Made by a program: the position numbers and the translations under genes
Origin: Neoscytalidium dimidiatum
Taxonomy: Eukaryota; Ascomycota; Dothideomycetes; Botryosphaeriales; Botryosphaeriaceae
Assembly: GCA_037367355.1 (NCBI GenBank)
Contig: CM074697.1
Coordinates: 3,286,001 to 3,350,000, forward strand
Direction: 5' to 3'
DNA: 64,000 bases
Notes under the pieces: generated by a model
What the model saw: the letters and a program-made list of their open reading frames with translations, nothing else
Told to the model about the DNA's origin: nothing
Databases searched by the model: none
Shown here: piece after piece, positions 22,201-32,960 of the stretch
Position numbering within the stretch: the stretch's first letter is position 1
Layout: the number at the start of each line of letters is the position of its first letter

Positions 22201-24487
22201 AGGATACGAGGTTCACAACAGCTCCTGGGGGTACCTTATCGAACGTGCGCGGCTTAAGTACGAGTACAACCTCTGCGACGAGTTTTCCCGCATGAAGTCT
22301 CAGTCCCATGGCCGCTTCGGCAGAGAAGCTGATCGCTGGGGATTCACTCACACTTCGACCATTCGCATAACTGGAAGGCACATGATCAATATCTGGAGAG
22401 CAATGAGAGGAGAGCTGAACTTACTCCAGTACACGATGGAGAACGTCGTCTTCCACCTTTTGCACAAGAGGATTCCACATTTTACTCACCAGGACCTGAC
22501 GAAATGGTACCAAAGTGGCGTACCTCGAGACTTGGCGAAGGTCCTTGACTATTTCCTGTCACGAGTTCAGATGAACTTGGATATCCTCGAAGCTAACGAG
22601 ATCATCCCGAGAACGAGCGAGCAGGCACGTCTTCTAGGTGTAGATTTCTTTTCAGTCATTTCCAGAGGATCCCAATTCAAGGTTGAGTCTTTGATGTTCC
22701 GAATCGCCAAACCTGAGAATTTTGTCCTGCCATCACCTTCCCGAAAGCAAGTCGGAAAGCAAAATGCGTTGGAGTGTTTGCCGCTCGTCATGGAGCCTCA
22801 GAGTGCTTTCTACAACAGCCCACTCCTGGTTTTGGATTTCCAGTCTCTGTACCCGTCTGTCATGATCGCATACAACTACTGCTACTCCACCTTCCTCGGC
22901 CGAATCGTCAGCTGGCGTGGACAAAACAAGATGGGATTCACGGACTTCAAACGCGAGCCACGGCTCCTCGAACTCGTCAAGGACCACGTCAACATCGCGC
23001 CGAATGGGATGATGTACGTCAAGCCGGAGATGCGCAAATCGCTCCTAGCGAAAATGCTCGGCGAGATCCTGGAGACGCGGGTAATGGTCAAGAGCGGGAT
23101 GAAGGAGGACAAGGACGACAAGACGCTGCAGCAGCTGCTCAACAACCGGCAGCTCGCGCTCAAGCTCATCGCGAACGTCACGTACGGCTACACCTCCGCG
23201 TCGTTCAGCGGACGCATGCCGTGCTCCGAGATCGCCGACAGCATCGTGCAGACGGGTCGCGAGACGCTGGAGAAGGCGATCGCGCTCATCCACAGCGTGA
23301 GCGAGTGGGGCGCCGAGGTCGTGTACGGCGACACCGACTCGCTCTTCGTCTACCTGCCGGGCCGCACGCGCGACCAGGCGTTCGACGTCGGCGAGCAGAT
23401 CGCGGCGGCCGTGACGGAGCGCAACCCGCGCCCGGTGAAGCTCAAGTTCGAGAAGGTGTACCACCCGTGCGTGCTCCTGGCCAAGAAGCGCTACGTCGGG
23501 TTCAAGTACGAGACGCGCGGCCAGAAGGAGCCCGACTTCGACGCCAAGGGCATCGAGACGGTGCGCCGCGACGGGACGCCCGCCGAGCAGAAGATCGAGG
23601 AGACGGCCCTCAAGCTGCTGTTCCGCACCCAGGACCTGAGCCAGGTGAAGCGGTACTTCCAGGAGCAGTGCCGCAAGATCATGCAGGGCCGCGTCTCCGT
23701 CCAGGACTTCCTGTTCGCGAAGGAGGTCCGGCTGGGCACTTACTCCGACAAGGGGACCGGCCCGCCCGGCGCGCTGGTCGCGACGAGACGCATGCTGGCG
23801 GACCCGCGGGCCGAGCCCCAGTACGGCGAGCGCGTGCCGTACGTCGTGGTCACCGGCGCGCCGGGCGCGCGGCTGATCGACCGCTGCGTCGACCCGGAGG
23901 CGCTGCTCAGGGACGACGCGTTGGAGCTGGACGCCGAGTACTACATCTCGAAGAACCTGATCCCGCCGCTCGAACGCATCTTCAACCTCGTCGGCGCGAA
24001 CGTCAGGGGCTGGTACGACGAGATGCCGAAGGTGCAGCGCGTGCGGAACGTGGGCGTAGACGGCGGCGACGGTGCGGGCGCGGGCGTCCGGAAGACGCTG
24101 GAGAACTACATGCGCGCGAGCTCGTGCCTGATTTGCCGCGCGAAGCTGGACAGGCCGCCTTCGCGCCCGCCGTCCCGCCAGAAGGGCGTGGTTGGCAGGC
24201 CGGAGAAGGCGGTGGTGCCGCTGTGCGAGGCGTGTCTGAGGAAGCCGCATACGGCGCTGCTGGAACTGAGACTGAGGCAGCGGCGGGTCGAGCAGAGGGC
24301 GAGGGATGTCGATGATGTGTGTAGGAGCTGTGAGGGCACAGCGTTTGGAGACGAGGTGAAATGTGATAGCAGGGATTGCCCGGTGTTCTATTCAAGGATA
24401 AAAGTGAAGGCGGAAGTAAGGAGTGCGAAGGGGTTGGAAGGAGTGGCGAGGGCGTTGGAAGAGAAGTCGGAGGAGCTGGAGTGGTAG
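19242..24487 (+). CDS. REV3: DNA polymerase zeta catalytic subunit REV3
   Basis: Two exons (19242-19479 and 19527-24487) give 1733 codons including stop. It is the catalytic B-family polymerase of translesion synthesis. The N-terminal domain starts [15 protein letters not shown] and continues with [20 protein letters not shown] long charged, Ser-rich, probably disordered region covers about residues 250-700. The exonuclease-like fold carries [15 protein letters not shown]. Polymerase motifs: [17 protein letters not shown] near residue 1183; [17 protein letters not shown] near 1295; [14 protein letters not shown] near 1345. Two C-terminal Cys clusters (CLICRAK plus LCEACLRK, then VCRSCEG plus CDSRDCPVF) at about 1612-1704 form the zinc and 4Fe-4S modules that bind Pol31/Pol32. 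All key residues are intact. Third-position GC rises sharply within the gene after about 23040. Confidence 0.96.
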
Positions 24488-25548
24488 GGGGCTAGAGGAT
24501 CTAATGCGGCTTGAGAGGGAAGTGGAGTGATTCGCCCTAGAGGAAGTTGCTCCTGGTCTAAAGCGTTGGATTACAGCCATAACGTTATGCTTTAGTGCGT
24601 AAATATTAGGTCAGAATTTTGCGAGTATGCTGCTACTGAGTCGATTTTTGCAATTCTTAAATTTATTGCTGGACTAGCTATTCGTCTACACAGATTCAGG
24701 GGACTTAAACTCGAGCTTGTGATGGCTTCAGAATCCTGCTATCCCTGGTATCACTATAGTTATGCTAAAGATTGGAAGACTAAGTGCGTATTCAGAATTT
24801 TTTCAAGGTTGGCAAGAATTGGACTCTCGTGGCGAGGACTTAAGCAACCTTTTGAGTTCGGTGCTACTACTCGTTGGAAGTGACGTGTGGATAAAGTAGT
24901 AGTTGGCTCCGCCTCGGCGTATCGCCAGGGCCGAGATCTGAAAATAGGCAGTATGTTCTGACGAAACTAGGCAGTTACCTTCCGGATTGGGTTTCATAAA
25001 TGCACCTCGCTTATGGATCGAGAAGGTCGAAGGCATATCCTGCAGCGTAAGGCGGGAAAGGCCCGTCACTGGACGGAAGAAACGAGGTGGAGCGAGTCAT
25101 CGGTGAAACAAGTGTTTCCCGTCTAACGAACGCAGCAGATCCCCCACCACATCACGACCAACGAATGGTCGCTTGACCAGCACACTCCTTTCAGAAGCAA
25201 TCCGGTCGCCAAGTTGAGCTCAGTGACCCCAGTTCCATTGTTAAAACCATCCTTCAAGTTTACAAAGCTTCAGGCGCAGAGGAGTAATTTCTCCGGTGCC
25301 TTTGATGAAATCTGGAGGGCGGACGATGATCCTCTCCTCTACCGGCGCGTCCGGCCCGCCAGGTACATTAACCGCTCAGTCGCCAATCGGAATCAATATG
25401 GCTGCCTGAAACATCTCAATGTTTCCCCTCCTAGCCGGACTGCAGAATATATTTACACGGCCCGTCCCTTAGCTCGCACTTACCCTGGAACTGGTTTCTT
25501 CTTTCTTTTCTCCTTTCCACTCGTTATATTATCCCCGCCACCACAATC
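24488..25548. other. Intergenic region, REV3 to pectate lyase
   Basis: No gene is supported. The left half is AT-rich; the right half is the pectate lyase promoter, with a TATATTTA box at 25448-25455. Confidence 0.5.
25448..25455 (+). promoter_or_regulatory. TATA box of the pectate lyase gene
   Basis: TATATTTA, 94 bases before the ATG at 25549, followed by pyrimidine-rich leader sequence (CTTCTTTCTTTTCTCC) typical of highly expressed fungal secreted-protein genes. Confidence 0.55.
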
Positions 25549-27285
25549 ATGGCGTACGCCTTTTCTCTCGCCCTCGCGGCTTTCTCCTCCTTTTCTTACG
25601 CTCTGCAACTCTACAATGGCCCGGCGCCAGAGTTGCCTGACCGCAAGCCTTTTGGTTTCGGCGCGGCTGCCACAGGTGGCGGAACGCCTACGCCGAACAA
25701 CACCTATTTGGTGGACAATATGCCGGATCTGCGCACGGTCTTGAAGATGGAGACACCGCGCACCGTGTACGTGAAGGGCGAGATCAGGGGCAACGAAATA
25801 AATGAGACCACGAATGGCGACTGCCAGTTCTACATCGACAGCAGCAACAACCCCAAATTCAACTTCACGCTGTACATTCAGAGCTTGAACGAAACGTATA
25901 CGAATCAGGTGAAAGCCGCCGCGGACGCGGGCCAGCAGTTCGAGGGGCAGAATGCAACTGAGCTGCTAAATCTGCTGAAGCGTCAGAATGTACGGCTGTC
26001 CTCTCCTTTTCTCTCGTTCTTTGTCTCTCATTGTTACTCATCTCCTTTTCTTCCTGTTAAAGAAGAAGAAGAAGGAGAAGAAGGAGAAATGTCGAATGAT
26101 ACTACATCGATGCCACATGACTAACCCTCTCCCCAGGGCTGGCGCGGCCAAGTCCAAAACGTGCAAAAATCCTACGAAGCCATCGACGCAGCGGGGGACC
26201 TGACGCTCATCGGCTGGGACTCGTCCGCGTACCTGCACGGCGTCAACCTGGGCTTCAACACGCGGTCCAACATCATCATCCGCAACCTGCGCATCTCCTC
26301 GCCGCGCGACTGCTTCCCGGCGCCGGAAAGGTACCCCTCGACGTGGAACGCGCGGTACGACGCGATCTCGTTCGTGTCCACGACGGCGGCGTGGCTGGAC
26401 GGCAACGTCCTCGAGGACGGGCCGGCGGCGGTGGCGCCGGACGACGACCTCGCGGGCGGCTGGAAGGTGGACCGGTACGACGGGCTGTTCGACGCCGAGG
26501 ACGGCAGCGACGCCGTCACCTTCTCGCACAACGTCGTCGCCAACCACCGCAAGAGCCTGCTGTGGGGCGGCGGCAACAAGGAGGCCGGCCGCGACCTGGG
26601 CCGCATGCGCTTCACCGTCTACGCCAACCGCTTCGTCGACAGCCTGAGCCGCAACCCGCTCATGCGCTTCGGCACCTTCTACCTCGTCGGCAACGTCTTC
26701 GAGAACCGCGCCGAGCGCGCGCCGCTGTTCGAGGACGACAGCGTCGGCGGCGGCGGAGGGTTCGCCGGGAATGCGTCGGTCGTGCGGACCGCGAGGAGGA
26801 GGAGGAGGCGGCAGCAGCAGCAGCAGCCAGGTAACCAGGCCGCGGATTATCAGCCGGACTTCCAGTACAACATGGGCATCTACAACGCCAGCACCGTGCT
26901 CGTCGCGGCGAACGCGTTCGTCCAGGAGGGCGCGTACAAGGACGATTCGTCGCGCATTTTCTCCTTCTCGGACCTCGCGACGCCCGCGCTGCCGGCGAGG
27001 CTGTGCTCGCCGGCCGACGGGCCCGCCGACGGCACGAGCCCGGCGCCGTTCGGGACGAAGAGCGTGTTCAACGGCCAGGCCATCGACCTGGCGGAGAACG
27101 CGCGGAACACGTGGGCGTATTTCTTGGAGAGCGAGAATGAGGACGGCGAGTTCGTGGAGGGTGGCTTCGTGCTCGGGTGCGAGGGCTTGGACGAGCAGGA
27201 CGTGCCGGTTGCGTTCAAGGGCGGGGACGAGGTCGTGGAGTACGTGAGCAAGAATGCGGGACAGGTGGGCAGGTCGACGTCGTGA
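25549..27285 (+). CDS. Secreted pectate lyase, polysaccharide lyase family 1
   Basis: Two exons (25549-25989 and 26137-27285) give 530 codons including stop. A signal peptide (MAYAFSLALAAFSSFSYALQ) leads into the PL1 parallel beta-helix. Seen: the TVYVKGEI strand, LTLIGWDSSAYLHGVNLGF, NIIIRNLRISSPRDCFPAPE, the calcium-site-like YDAISFVSTTAAWLDG, TFSHNVVANHRKSLLWG (with the helix stack and an Arg), and the later RNPLMRFGTFYLVGNVFEN, where the Arg is the expected catalytic base. It cleaves pectate by beta-elimination in plant cell walls. At 529 residues it is much longer than usual PL1 enzymes (about 320-400); part of the excess is an Arg/Gln run coded by AGG and CAG repeats at 26797-26828. N-glycosylation sites are present (NETT, NETY, NATEL). 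Confidence 0.9.
26797..26828 (+). repeat. AGG/CAG trinucleotide repeat inside the pectate lyase
   Basis: Consecutive AGG then CAG codons encode an Arg run followed by a Gln run in a loop of the beta-helix. In-frame repeat; looks length-variable. Confidence 0.75.
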
Positions 27286-28597
27286 GGATGGAGGGGGGGG
27301 GGGGGGTTGAACCGCAGTGGTGGGTGGCTGAGGAATGTATCGGAACGTTGAGGTCTGTGTAACAGTGAGCTGGAATAGCTTAGCATGGAAGCAAGACTCG
27401 GAAACAGCAGGAGTGTAATCAAACCCTGGCATGGAAGCTCAGCTGGGTGGCAGGAAGCATGCCGGGGAAGCGGGAGATGTGCAGCACGGAGCGGTTCGGT
27501 ACGGCGGATTGTGCCTTACTTCTCTTTCTTCATGTTCTATGCTTTAGTCTGGACCTTGGTTGTGGGTCAACCGTTGTTCTCTGAGAATGTATATATATGC
27601 ACACAACACCAACGGATGTACCTCCGCGGGCTTTGCCACGGAACGTGTTTCTGTAGATGCACTCGTTACAGTATTTCTTAATCCATCAAACGTGTAACTA
27701 GATGGTTTCGGCTGTGGATGGGTGGATCGCCGATGCATATGAGGTATTTTATCGAAAGAAGGGAGAGGCGTAGCGAGTGATAGCTAATTAAAAAAAAAAA
27801 AAAGACGTGTTGTGAGATGGATGGGTTTTCACTTGACTAGTGAAGAGGATGTTTTCGTCCTTCAAAGCCTCAGAAGGTAGCTCCACCCTCGCAGAGAGAA
27901 GTGCATGTGCAATATCGGGGTAAAACAGAATCCGCAGCTGGATCACGGACGGAAATGGCCATGCCGGTGGTGCAAAGTTGATTTCGGAACGTATCTACAA
28001 TAGTCGAATCCTAACGGGAAGGGAGAAAAAAAAACACAAGCTCTACACTGGATTAGGTAACTGTCTTTCTCCTTCTTTCTGGTACTACAAACTGAGCCTT
28101 CAGGAATTCTAATTCTCTAAGAGCAACATTAAAGACACCGCTGTTCTTTTTTTTTTTTTTTTGTGTATGTGTTGGAGAAAGGGAGAAGAGGGGGGTTCGG
28201 GTCTGTTTGGTTCAGTATGGACTGTAAGATAGGTCTCTCAGCAGGGCCACTTAGTGGCTACAAGCATGTATCACGTCACATGACGATTTACATTTACTCC
28301 AACCGTTGGCGGTAATTCAAGTCACAGAAGAGTCAAACCAAATAAAGAGTCTATAGTATATATTGCCTCTCCTCTATCAAAAGGTAGGAAACCCAAAAAT
28401 ACTTTTTTTTTTCTTTTTCACCTTTCAACAAAAGCCGTGACCAACAACACAACGACATGCCAAGTACTCATAGACTATAGCGGCTTCATCCCGAAGGGGC
28501 TGTACGTCTTTTCAGACCAAGGGAGATTTATTCCGTCATAACGAGTGTAATATTTAGCCATGACTTCGTAATGGAAATTCCAGAGTAATGTGAAAAT
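27286..28597. other. Intergenic region between pectate lyase and aspartic protease, with homopolymer runs
   Basis: No gene seen. It holds a run of 14 G (27293-27306), an A run near 27790 and a T run near 28147, plus AT-rich 3' flanks of two convergent genes. Confidence 0.55.
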
Positions 28598-30142
28598 CTA
28601 AGAGTAGCTCAAACCAGCCTGCCTGGCGAAGCCAACACGGGGCGGGGAGGTGCTCTGGTCGTAGACGATGAACTGACTTTTGATGAAGATGTCGCCGTAA
28701 ATAGCAACACCGATGTTATCGTTCTGCTGCAGGCCACCGTAGCAGTTGCCGACGTAGTCAATCGGGCCGTACGTCAACAGCTTGCCAGGGACGGTGGCGA
28801 CGGAGCTGTTAATGACGACGTTCAAGTTGGGGAGCACAGCCGTGCAGGGGTAGATCCACCCGGCGTAATCGCTCGAGTAGGTTGCGTTGGTCACCTGCGC
28901 GTAGTAGGCGGACACAATGCTGGAGGGGAGGACCATGAGGGTGGTGCCCGTGTCGACGACGCCCGCGAAAGGTTGCGAGACGGCGGCGCCGGTGCCAACG
29001 CTGTAGCCTTGAGTCTGGAACTGCCACCATCCACTGCTCGGGTCGACGGTCGCGTAGTTGATGCTGCCGGTGTACTTGCTCGAGTCGATGAAGCCAAAAT
29101 CGAATGAGCCGGGGGCATTGGCTTTGAGCAGCGAGGTGAAGAGCTTGGTCGGCAGCTGGTTCATGATGTTGCTGAAAAGGGTCTTCTGTTGCGTGGGCCT
29201 GACGGTGTTGAGGCTGTCGAAGGCCATACCCAGCATGCCGTCGTAAGCGGCTTGCACAAAAGCGTCGGAGGCAGACTGAGCAGCTTCGACAGGGATGTTG
29301 GAGAAGGCGGTACCACCGAGAGTGACATTGTCCACGTAGACGACACCGCCGGCGTTGCTGCCGTCCAGATAGGACACGTTCCAGGTTTGGCCTTGCATGA
29401 GGTTAGTCTGGTTGGGAGCGTAGACATTGTGACCGGCAGTCTGGCTGCTAGGCTGCAAGTTGGAGAATGCCCAGAGGTCAGACGAGCCGGTGTCAAGGTC
29501 AACCATCACGGTGGTGCCGCCAAGGGCGATGGGGATCATGTAAGCAGTGTCGAATTGGTTGACCGGTGTTGCAGATACTGAAGCCGACTTGTAGGTACTT
29601 GAAGAGGAGGATACAGCTGCGGGGGAGCCAACGGTGGACGAGATCGAGGACGACCGGGAAGAGCTCGAAGAGCCTGAAGAGCCTGAAGCGACCGAGGAGG
29701 ACCTGGAGCTCAGGGTCGAAGATGAAGTGGCACTGGAAGACGAGATACTCGAGGTGCGAGAGCCTGAGGTAGGCGTAGAGGAAGTTGGCGAAGTCCTCGA
29801 GGTGGTAGGGCTTGGGCTAGGAGTAGAGGTGCTGGTTGTGCTGCTGGTCGGCTTGGGTTTGCCTGCCAGAGTGGACGAGGTCGAAGTAGCTCTCCTGTTA
29901 ATGTTGACAGGAGCTTGCGATTCAGTTGCAACAGCAAAAGCCTCGAGGACTTCACTGGGCATGTCCGCCCCAACCTTCTTGTAAAGGTTGCCAAGGGCGA
30001 TAGGCCCGTTCTTCAGACGCTTGCCATAGACCTGCTGCTGAAGGGTGAAACCAACACCAGCACGGCGTTCGATGGGTTTGGTCTCGACAGGAGAGAGGGA
30101 AAAGGCAGACAGAGCTGCGACGATAGCGGCGGAGGTATGCAT
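28598..30142 (-). CDS. Secreted aspartic protease (pepsin family A1) with Ser/Thr-rich linker
   Basis: Single exon of 514 codons plus stop. A signal peptide (MHTSAAIVAALSAFSLSPVE) is followed by a propeptide with GVGFTLQQQVYGKRLKNG. About 100 residues of nearly pure Ser/Thr/Pro (roughly 84-188) then precede the catalytic domain. The two active-site aspartates are D217 in VDLDTGSSDLW and D397 in GVVDTGTTLMVLP; the flap shows GQTWNVSYLDGSNAGGVVY. A pair of late Cys (YPCTAV, GNCYGG) forms the usual disulfide, and the end GDIFIKSQFIVYDQ...RVGFARQAG is canonical. It digests protein outside the cell at acid pH. The Ser-rich linker lies N-terminal to the catalytic domain, unlike GPI-anchored yapsins where it is C-terminal; no GPI signal is seen. 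Confidence 0.92.
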   Translation of the reverse strand: MHTSAAIVAALSAFSLSPVETKPIERRAGVGFTLQQQVYGKRLKNGPIALGNLYKKVGADMPSEVLEAFAVATESQAPVNINRRATSTSSTLAGKPKPTSSTTSTSTPSPSPTTSRTSPTSSTPTSGSRTSSISSSSATSSSTLSSRSSSVASGSSGSSSSSRSSSISSTVGSPAAVSSSSSTYKSASVSATPVNQFDTAYMIPIALGGTTVMVDLDTGSSDLWAFSNLQPSSQTAGHNVYAPNQTNLMQGQTWNVSYLDGSNAGGVVYVDNVTLGGTAFSNIPVEAAQSASDAFVQAAYDGMLGMAFDSLNTVRPTQQKTLFSNIMNQLPTKLFTSLLKANAPGSFDFGFIDSSKYTGSINYATVDPSSGWWQFQTQGYSVGTGAAVSQPFAGVVDTGTTLMVLPSSIVSAYYAQVTNATYSSDYAGWIYPCTAVLPNLNVVINSSVATVPGKLLTYGPIDYVGNCYGGLQQNDNIGVAIYGDIFIKSQFIVYDQSTSPPRVGFARQAGLSYS

Positions 30143-31894
30143 GATGAATATGCTTGGAAGTGAAGAGAGGAGGATGGGCTTGGTGTTGGTTTTTCGGGGA
30201 TGTAGCTCGCCATCTTATACATTTCACGACGCAGTGTTGATGCTTACAGACTTTGAACAGTCCGGCTTTGAGCTCCGTAGTGCAGGCTACAATAACGTTG
30301 CCGAGAGTGATTTTCATGAATGCTAACGGCATTTGGGGCGGATCAGGGTTCTTCGGTCCAGATGCGGCTCGAGGAGATCCAGCAGGATGGGAAACACTTC
30401 CCCACGTTGATCTACACTTTCAGATGTCACCGCATGTGTAGTCGGGCATAGTATGTTAATGCTTCGTGCCGTGGTGTTGGGAGATGTTGCAAGTAGGGAC
30501 GGCAGGGAGTGGACTTGACCGAATGCAGACATCGACTTCCGCTTGCGGATAAACGAGTGTACCCGAGTACTAATTCGAAAGCGTCTGACCGTCAAGAGCA
30601 TGTGTGGCTGGCCGGGGCAAGTCGCGGCAAGTGCGTCTCGGGGGCGCGGAGGGCATCAGAAAAAGGGCATCTTACCCCATATTTGGCGGCGGGTGGCTTC
30701 CCAATTCAGGCATGGAGTGAAATCAGGTGCGGCGGCCCCGTAACTTCCAACATCATGAGAGGGATGTATTTGAACGTCAAAACACATGATTGGCTGGCTG
30801 CATCAAGGGATGCGTTCAAGGTCTTGGAAGTCTACTGGAAGACGTCAGTGGCGACGGCCGCCCCGGACAAGGCGCGAGCTCAGAGGAACTCCAGACGAAA
30901 AGCCTAGGTGCACAGGACTGTTTGGACGTTTCATCCGCACCTCTGAAGATGTTGCTCTTAGGGGCGGGGATGCTGTCTGAAGGTCGAAGTAGTCCGCCTT
31001 AACTGTCCGGATTGCAAGATGTCAGAAGCAGCGTCGAAAGGGTCGTGTTCTCACAACTGAGGCAGTGGCGTTTAAGCAACTAGGTTGACGGTGTATCAGG
31101 AACACGGTATTGACGTCAACGGGCGGGCGTTGAGGTATCCAGAGGCTAAGAAGCGGCAGTCTCCGCAGGCCGACACACGGCCTACCGATAAAAGAGATCA
31201 TTCGGGCCTAGGGAAGAGCTCCTACGAAATTACTAAGGATGAGCACTCACAAAAACGCTCCAGAGTCTCTGGCGTGTTGATCTAGCGGTGATTTTACAAC
31301 GCTTGTCCCGAGTAGCATTGATCGATGCGGACTCCATAAACTGTAGTGAACAGCGCAGGGTATAGCGCCAACAACAACAAAGTTGTGGAGTATTGGCGAG
31401 TATTGGCGAGACAATTGCGGAGACAAATCAAGGTCCAGATGCACAAGCTGTCGAATTTGAAGAAGTAAAGCGATATCATTCGAGAGGGGGAGAGCATGAC
31501 GATGAGTGGCAATTAGCTGGCGAGGGCGGCGCTAAAAGGTCCAATATGGTCAGAGACGGAAGCATAGGCTTTCGGAGCCCTTTTCGCGGCGCGGATTAGT
31601 GTCACTGCCGTCACGATGAGGAAGTGTCTAGCGCGAGAATGTGAGGATGGAGCGTTGAGGTGTTGAGGGCAGAGTTTGGAAGCAAGGGCCGGCTGAGTGA
31701 GCAATTAGGTTGACGATGCTGGGGCGCCCAAATTAAAGCGGAGCGGCAGCTGGCATCCCGCAGCTGGCATCCCACAGCTTAGCAGGAACGTGCTCCCAAC
31801 GTCACCAAGACCCTCCGTCAGACGTACCTGGTGATCTGACAGACCCTGGCCGCCCCTACAGAGGAGTTTGAGGTCATTGGCACGCGTCTTCGCC
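30143..31894. other. Gene-poor stretch upstream of the aspartic protease
   Basis: No supported gene. It holds the protease promoter (TATAAG on the minus strand at 30214-30219). Scattered short frames on both strands show no domain and no splice support; it may include old decayed sequence, as the next locus is a P450 relic. Confidence 0.5.
30214..30219 (-). promoter_or_regulatory. TATA box of the aspartic protease gene
   Basis: TATAAG on the minus strand, about 72 bases before the ATG at 30142. Confidence 0.5.
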
Positions 31895-32960
31895 ATGGCA
31901 GCCTTGAACGCCGTCTTCACCGTCTCTGAGTCCGCCTAAAAGCCGTCCTTGGGCGTCGCCCTGCTGGCATGCGTCCTTGCGATCCTGTAAAGAATCCTCC
32001 GTACGGACCATGATCCAAGGGAGCCGCCGCTGATTCCATCCAAAATCCCCATCTTCGGCCATGTCATTGGGCTGTACAGGCACGGGAAGCAGTACATCAT
32101 CACCAGCCCGGCCCTGACCGCCGCCGCGAACCGCCAATCCGAAGCCATCTCCTTCCGCCCCCTCATCGTCTCCTTCACCCGCAACGGCATGCTCTTCGAC
32201 GACGGCACCACCCACCAGATCAACCTCAAAGAACCTCTTCGACGAGGACGCCAAAGGCGTCATCTCCACCGGCCACGACGTCTTCTACAACAACCTGCCC
32301 GACTCCTCGCACACGCTCTTCTTCTGGCTCCTGGCCTGCCTCCTCGCCCCACCAGGCCCTCGTCGCCGACCTCCGCGCCGAGCTGCGCGAGAGGGAGGAA
32401 AAAGGGGCCGCCGTCGACGTCCCCGCCCTGTCCGCCTGGTCGTGCCCACCACCTCGGTGCGCACCGTCCGCGAGGACGTCGTGCTGGCCGGCCGCAACCA
32501 CCTGCTGCGCGCGCGCGCGCGCGCGGGGAGGGCGCCGTGCGTCGTCGAGGCGGGGCGTCGTGCACGCCCGGCGCAGCGTCTGGGGCCCCGACGCCGCCGC
32601 GTTCAGCCCGCGTCGCTTCCTCGACGCGCCCGGTGCCGAGGCCCCGGCGCCGACGACAGGCAGCGTTCAGGGCGTCCGGCGGCGGCGGCGGCGGCGGCGG
32701 CGACGTGCACTGCCCCGGCAGGTTCCTGGCGTAGATCGAGATGCTGGGCATCGCGGCGCCGTTGGTGTGCGGGTGCAGGGAGGTGGAAGGGGGGAGAAAA
32801 GGGGTGAAGGTGCCGATTGGGGTGTGGGATCCGAGGGAGGATGTGCAGGTGCGGCTGAGGAGGAGGGCGGGCGGGCTGGGAGGATGTGGTGTGAGAGTAT
32901 GGGGTGTGAGGGGATGGGGGCTTTGGGGCTCACCGGGGAATGGGTCGGAGTGACGATGTG
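31895..32960 (+). pseudogene. Decayed cytochrome P450
   Basis: Pieces of a membrane-anchored P450 can be followed in order across shifted frames. There is an N-terminal anchor SLGVALLACVLAIL, the proline hinge EPPLIPSKIPIFGHVIGL, RHGKQYI, an I/J-side stretch (HQALVADLRAELREREEKG), VRTVREDVVLAGRNHLL, then RSVWGPDAAAFSPRRFLDA (the usual 'WGpDA..F.PeRfl'), and the heme-thiolate loop around DVHCPGRFLA. Lesions: TAA at codons 15 and 32 of the anchor region, a frameshift near 32232, another near 32345, and a TAG right after GRFLA. A run of eight glycines from GGC repeats precedes the heme Cys, and an alternating GC tract lies inside. The general layout resembles fungal CYP7/CYP8-like steroid hydroxylases, but the family cannot be fixed. 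It is not functional as read. Confidence 0.75.
32507..32525. repeat. Alternating GC dinucleotide tract
   Basis: About 19 bases of strictly alternating G and C inside the P450 relic. Such tracts can adopt Z-DNA. Confidence 0.75.

Noticed and set aside
23045..24250. Minus-strand open frame of 401 codons opposite REV3
   Set aside because: Lies within the GC3-rich polymerase exon; composition and lack of motifs show it is a shadow.
26038..27432. Minus-strand open frame of 464 codons opposite the pectate lyase
   Set aside because: Spans the lyase and its intron, ends in Phe/Lys runs, no domain.
32189..32734. Plus-strand 181-codon frame in the P450 relic taken as a gene
   Set aside because: Reads across the frameshifted relic; family motifs lie in other frames.
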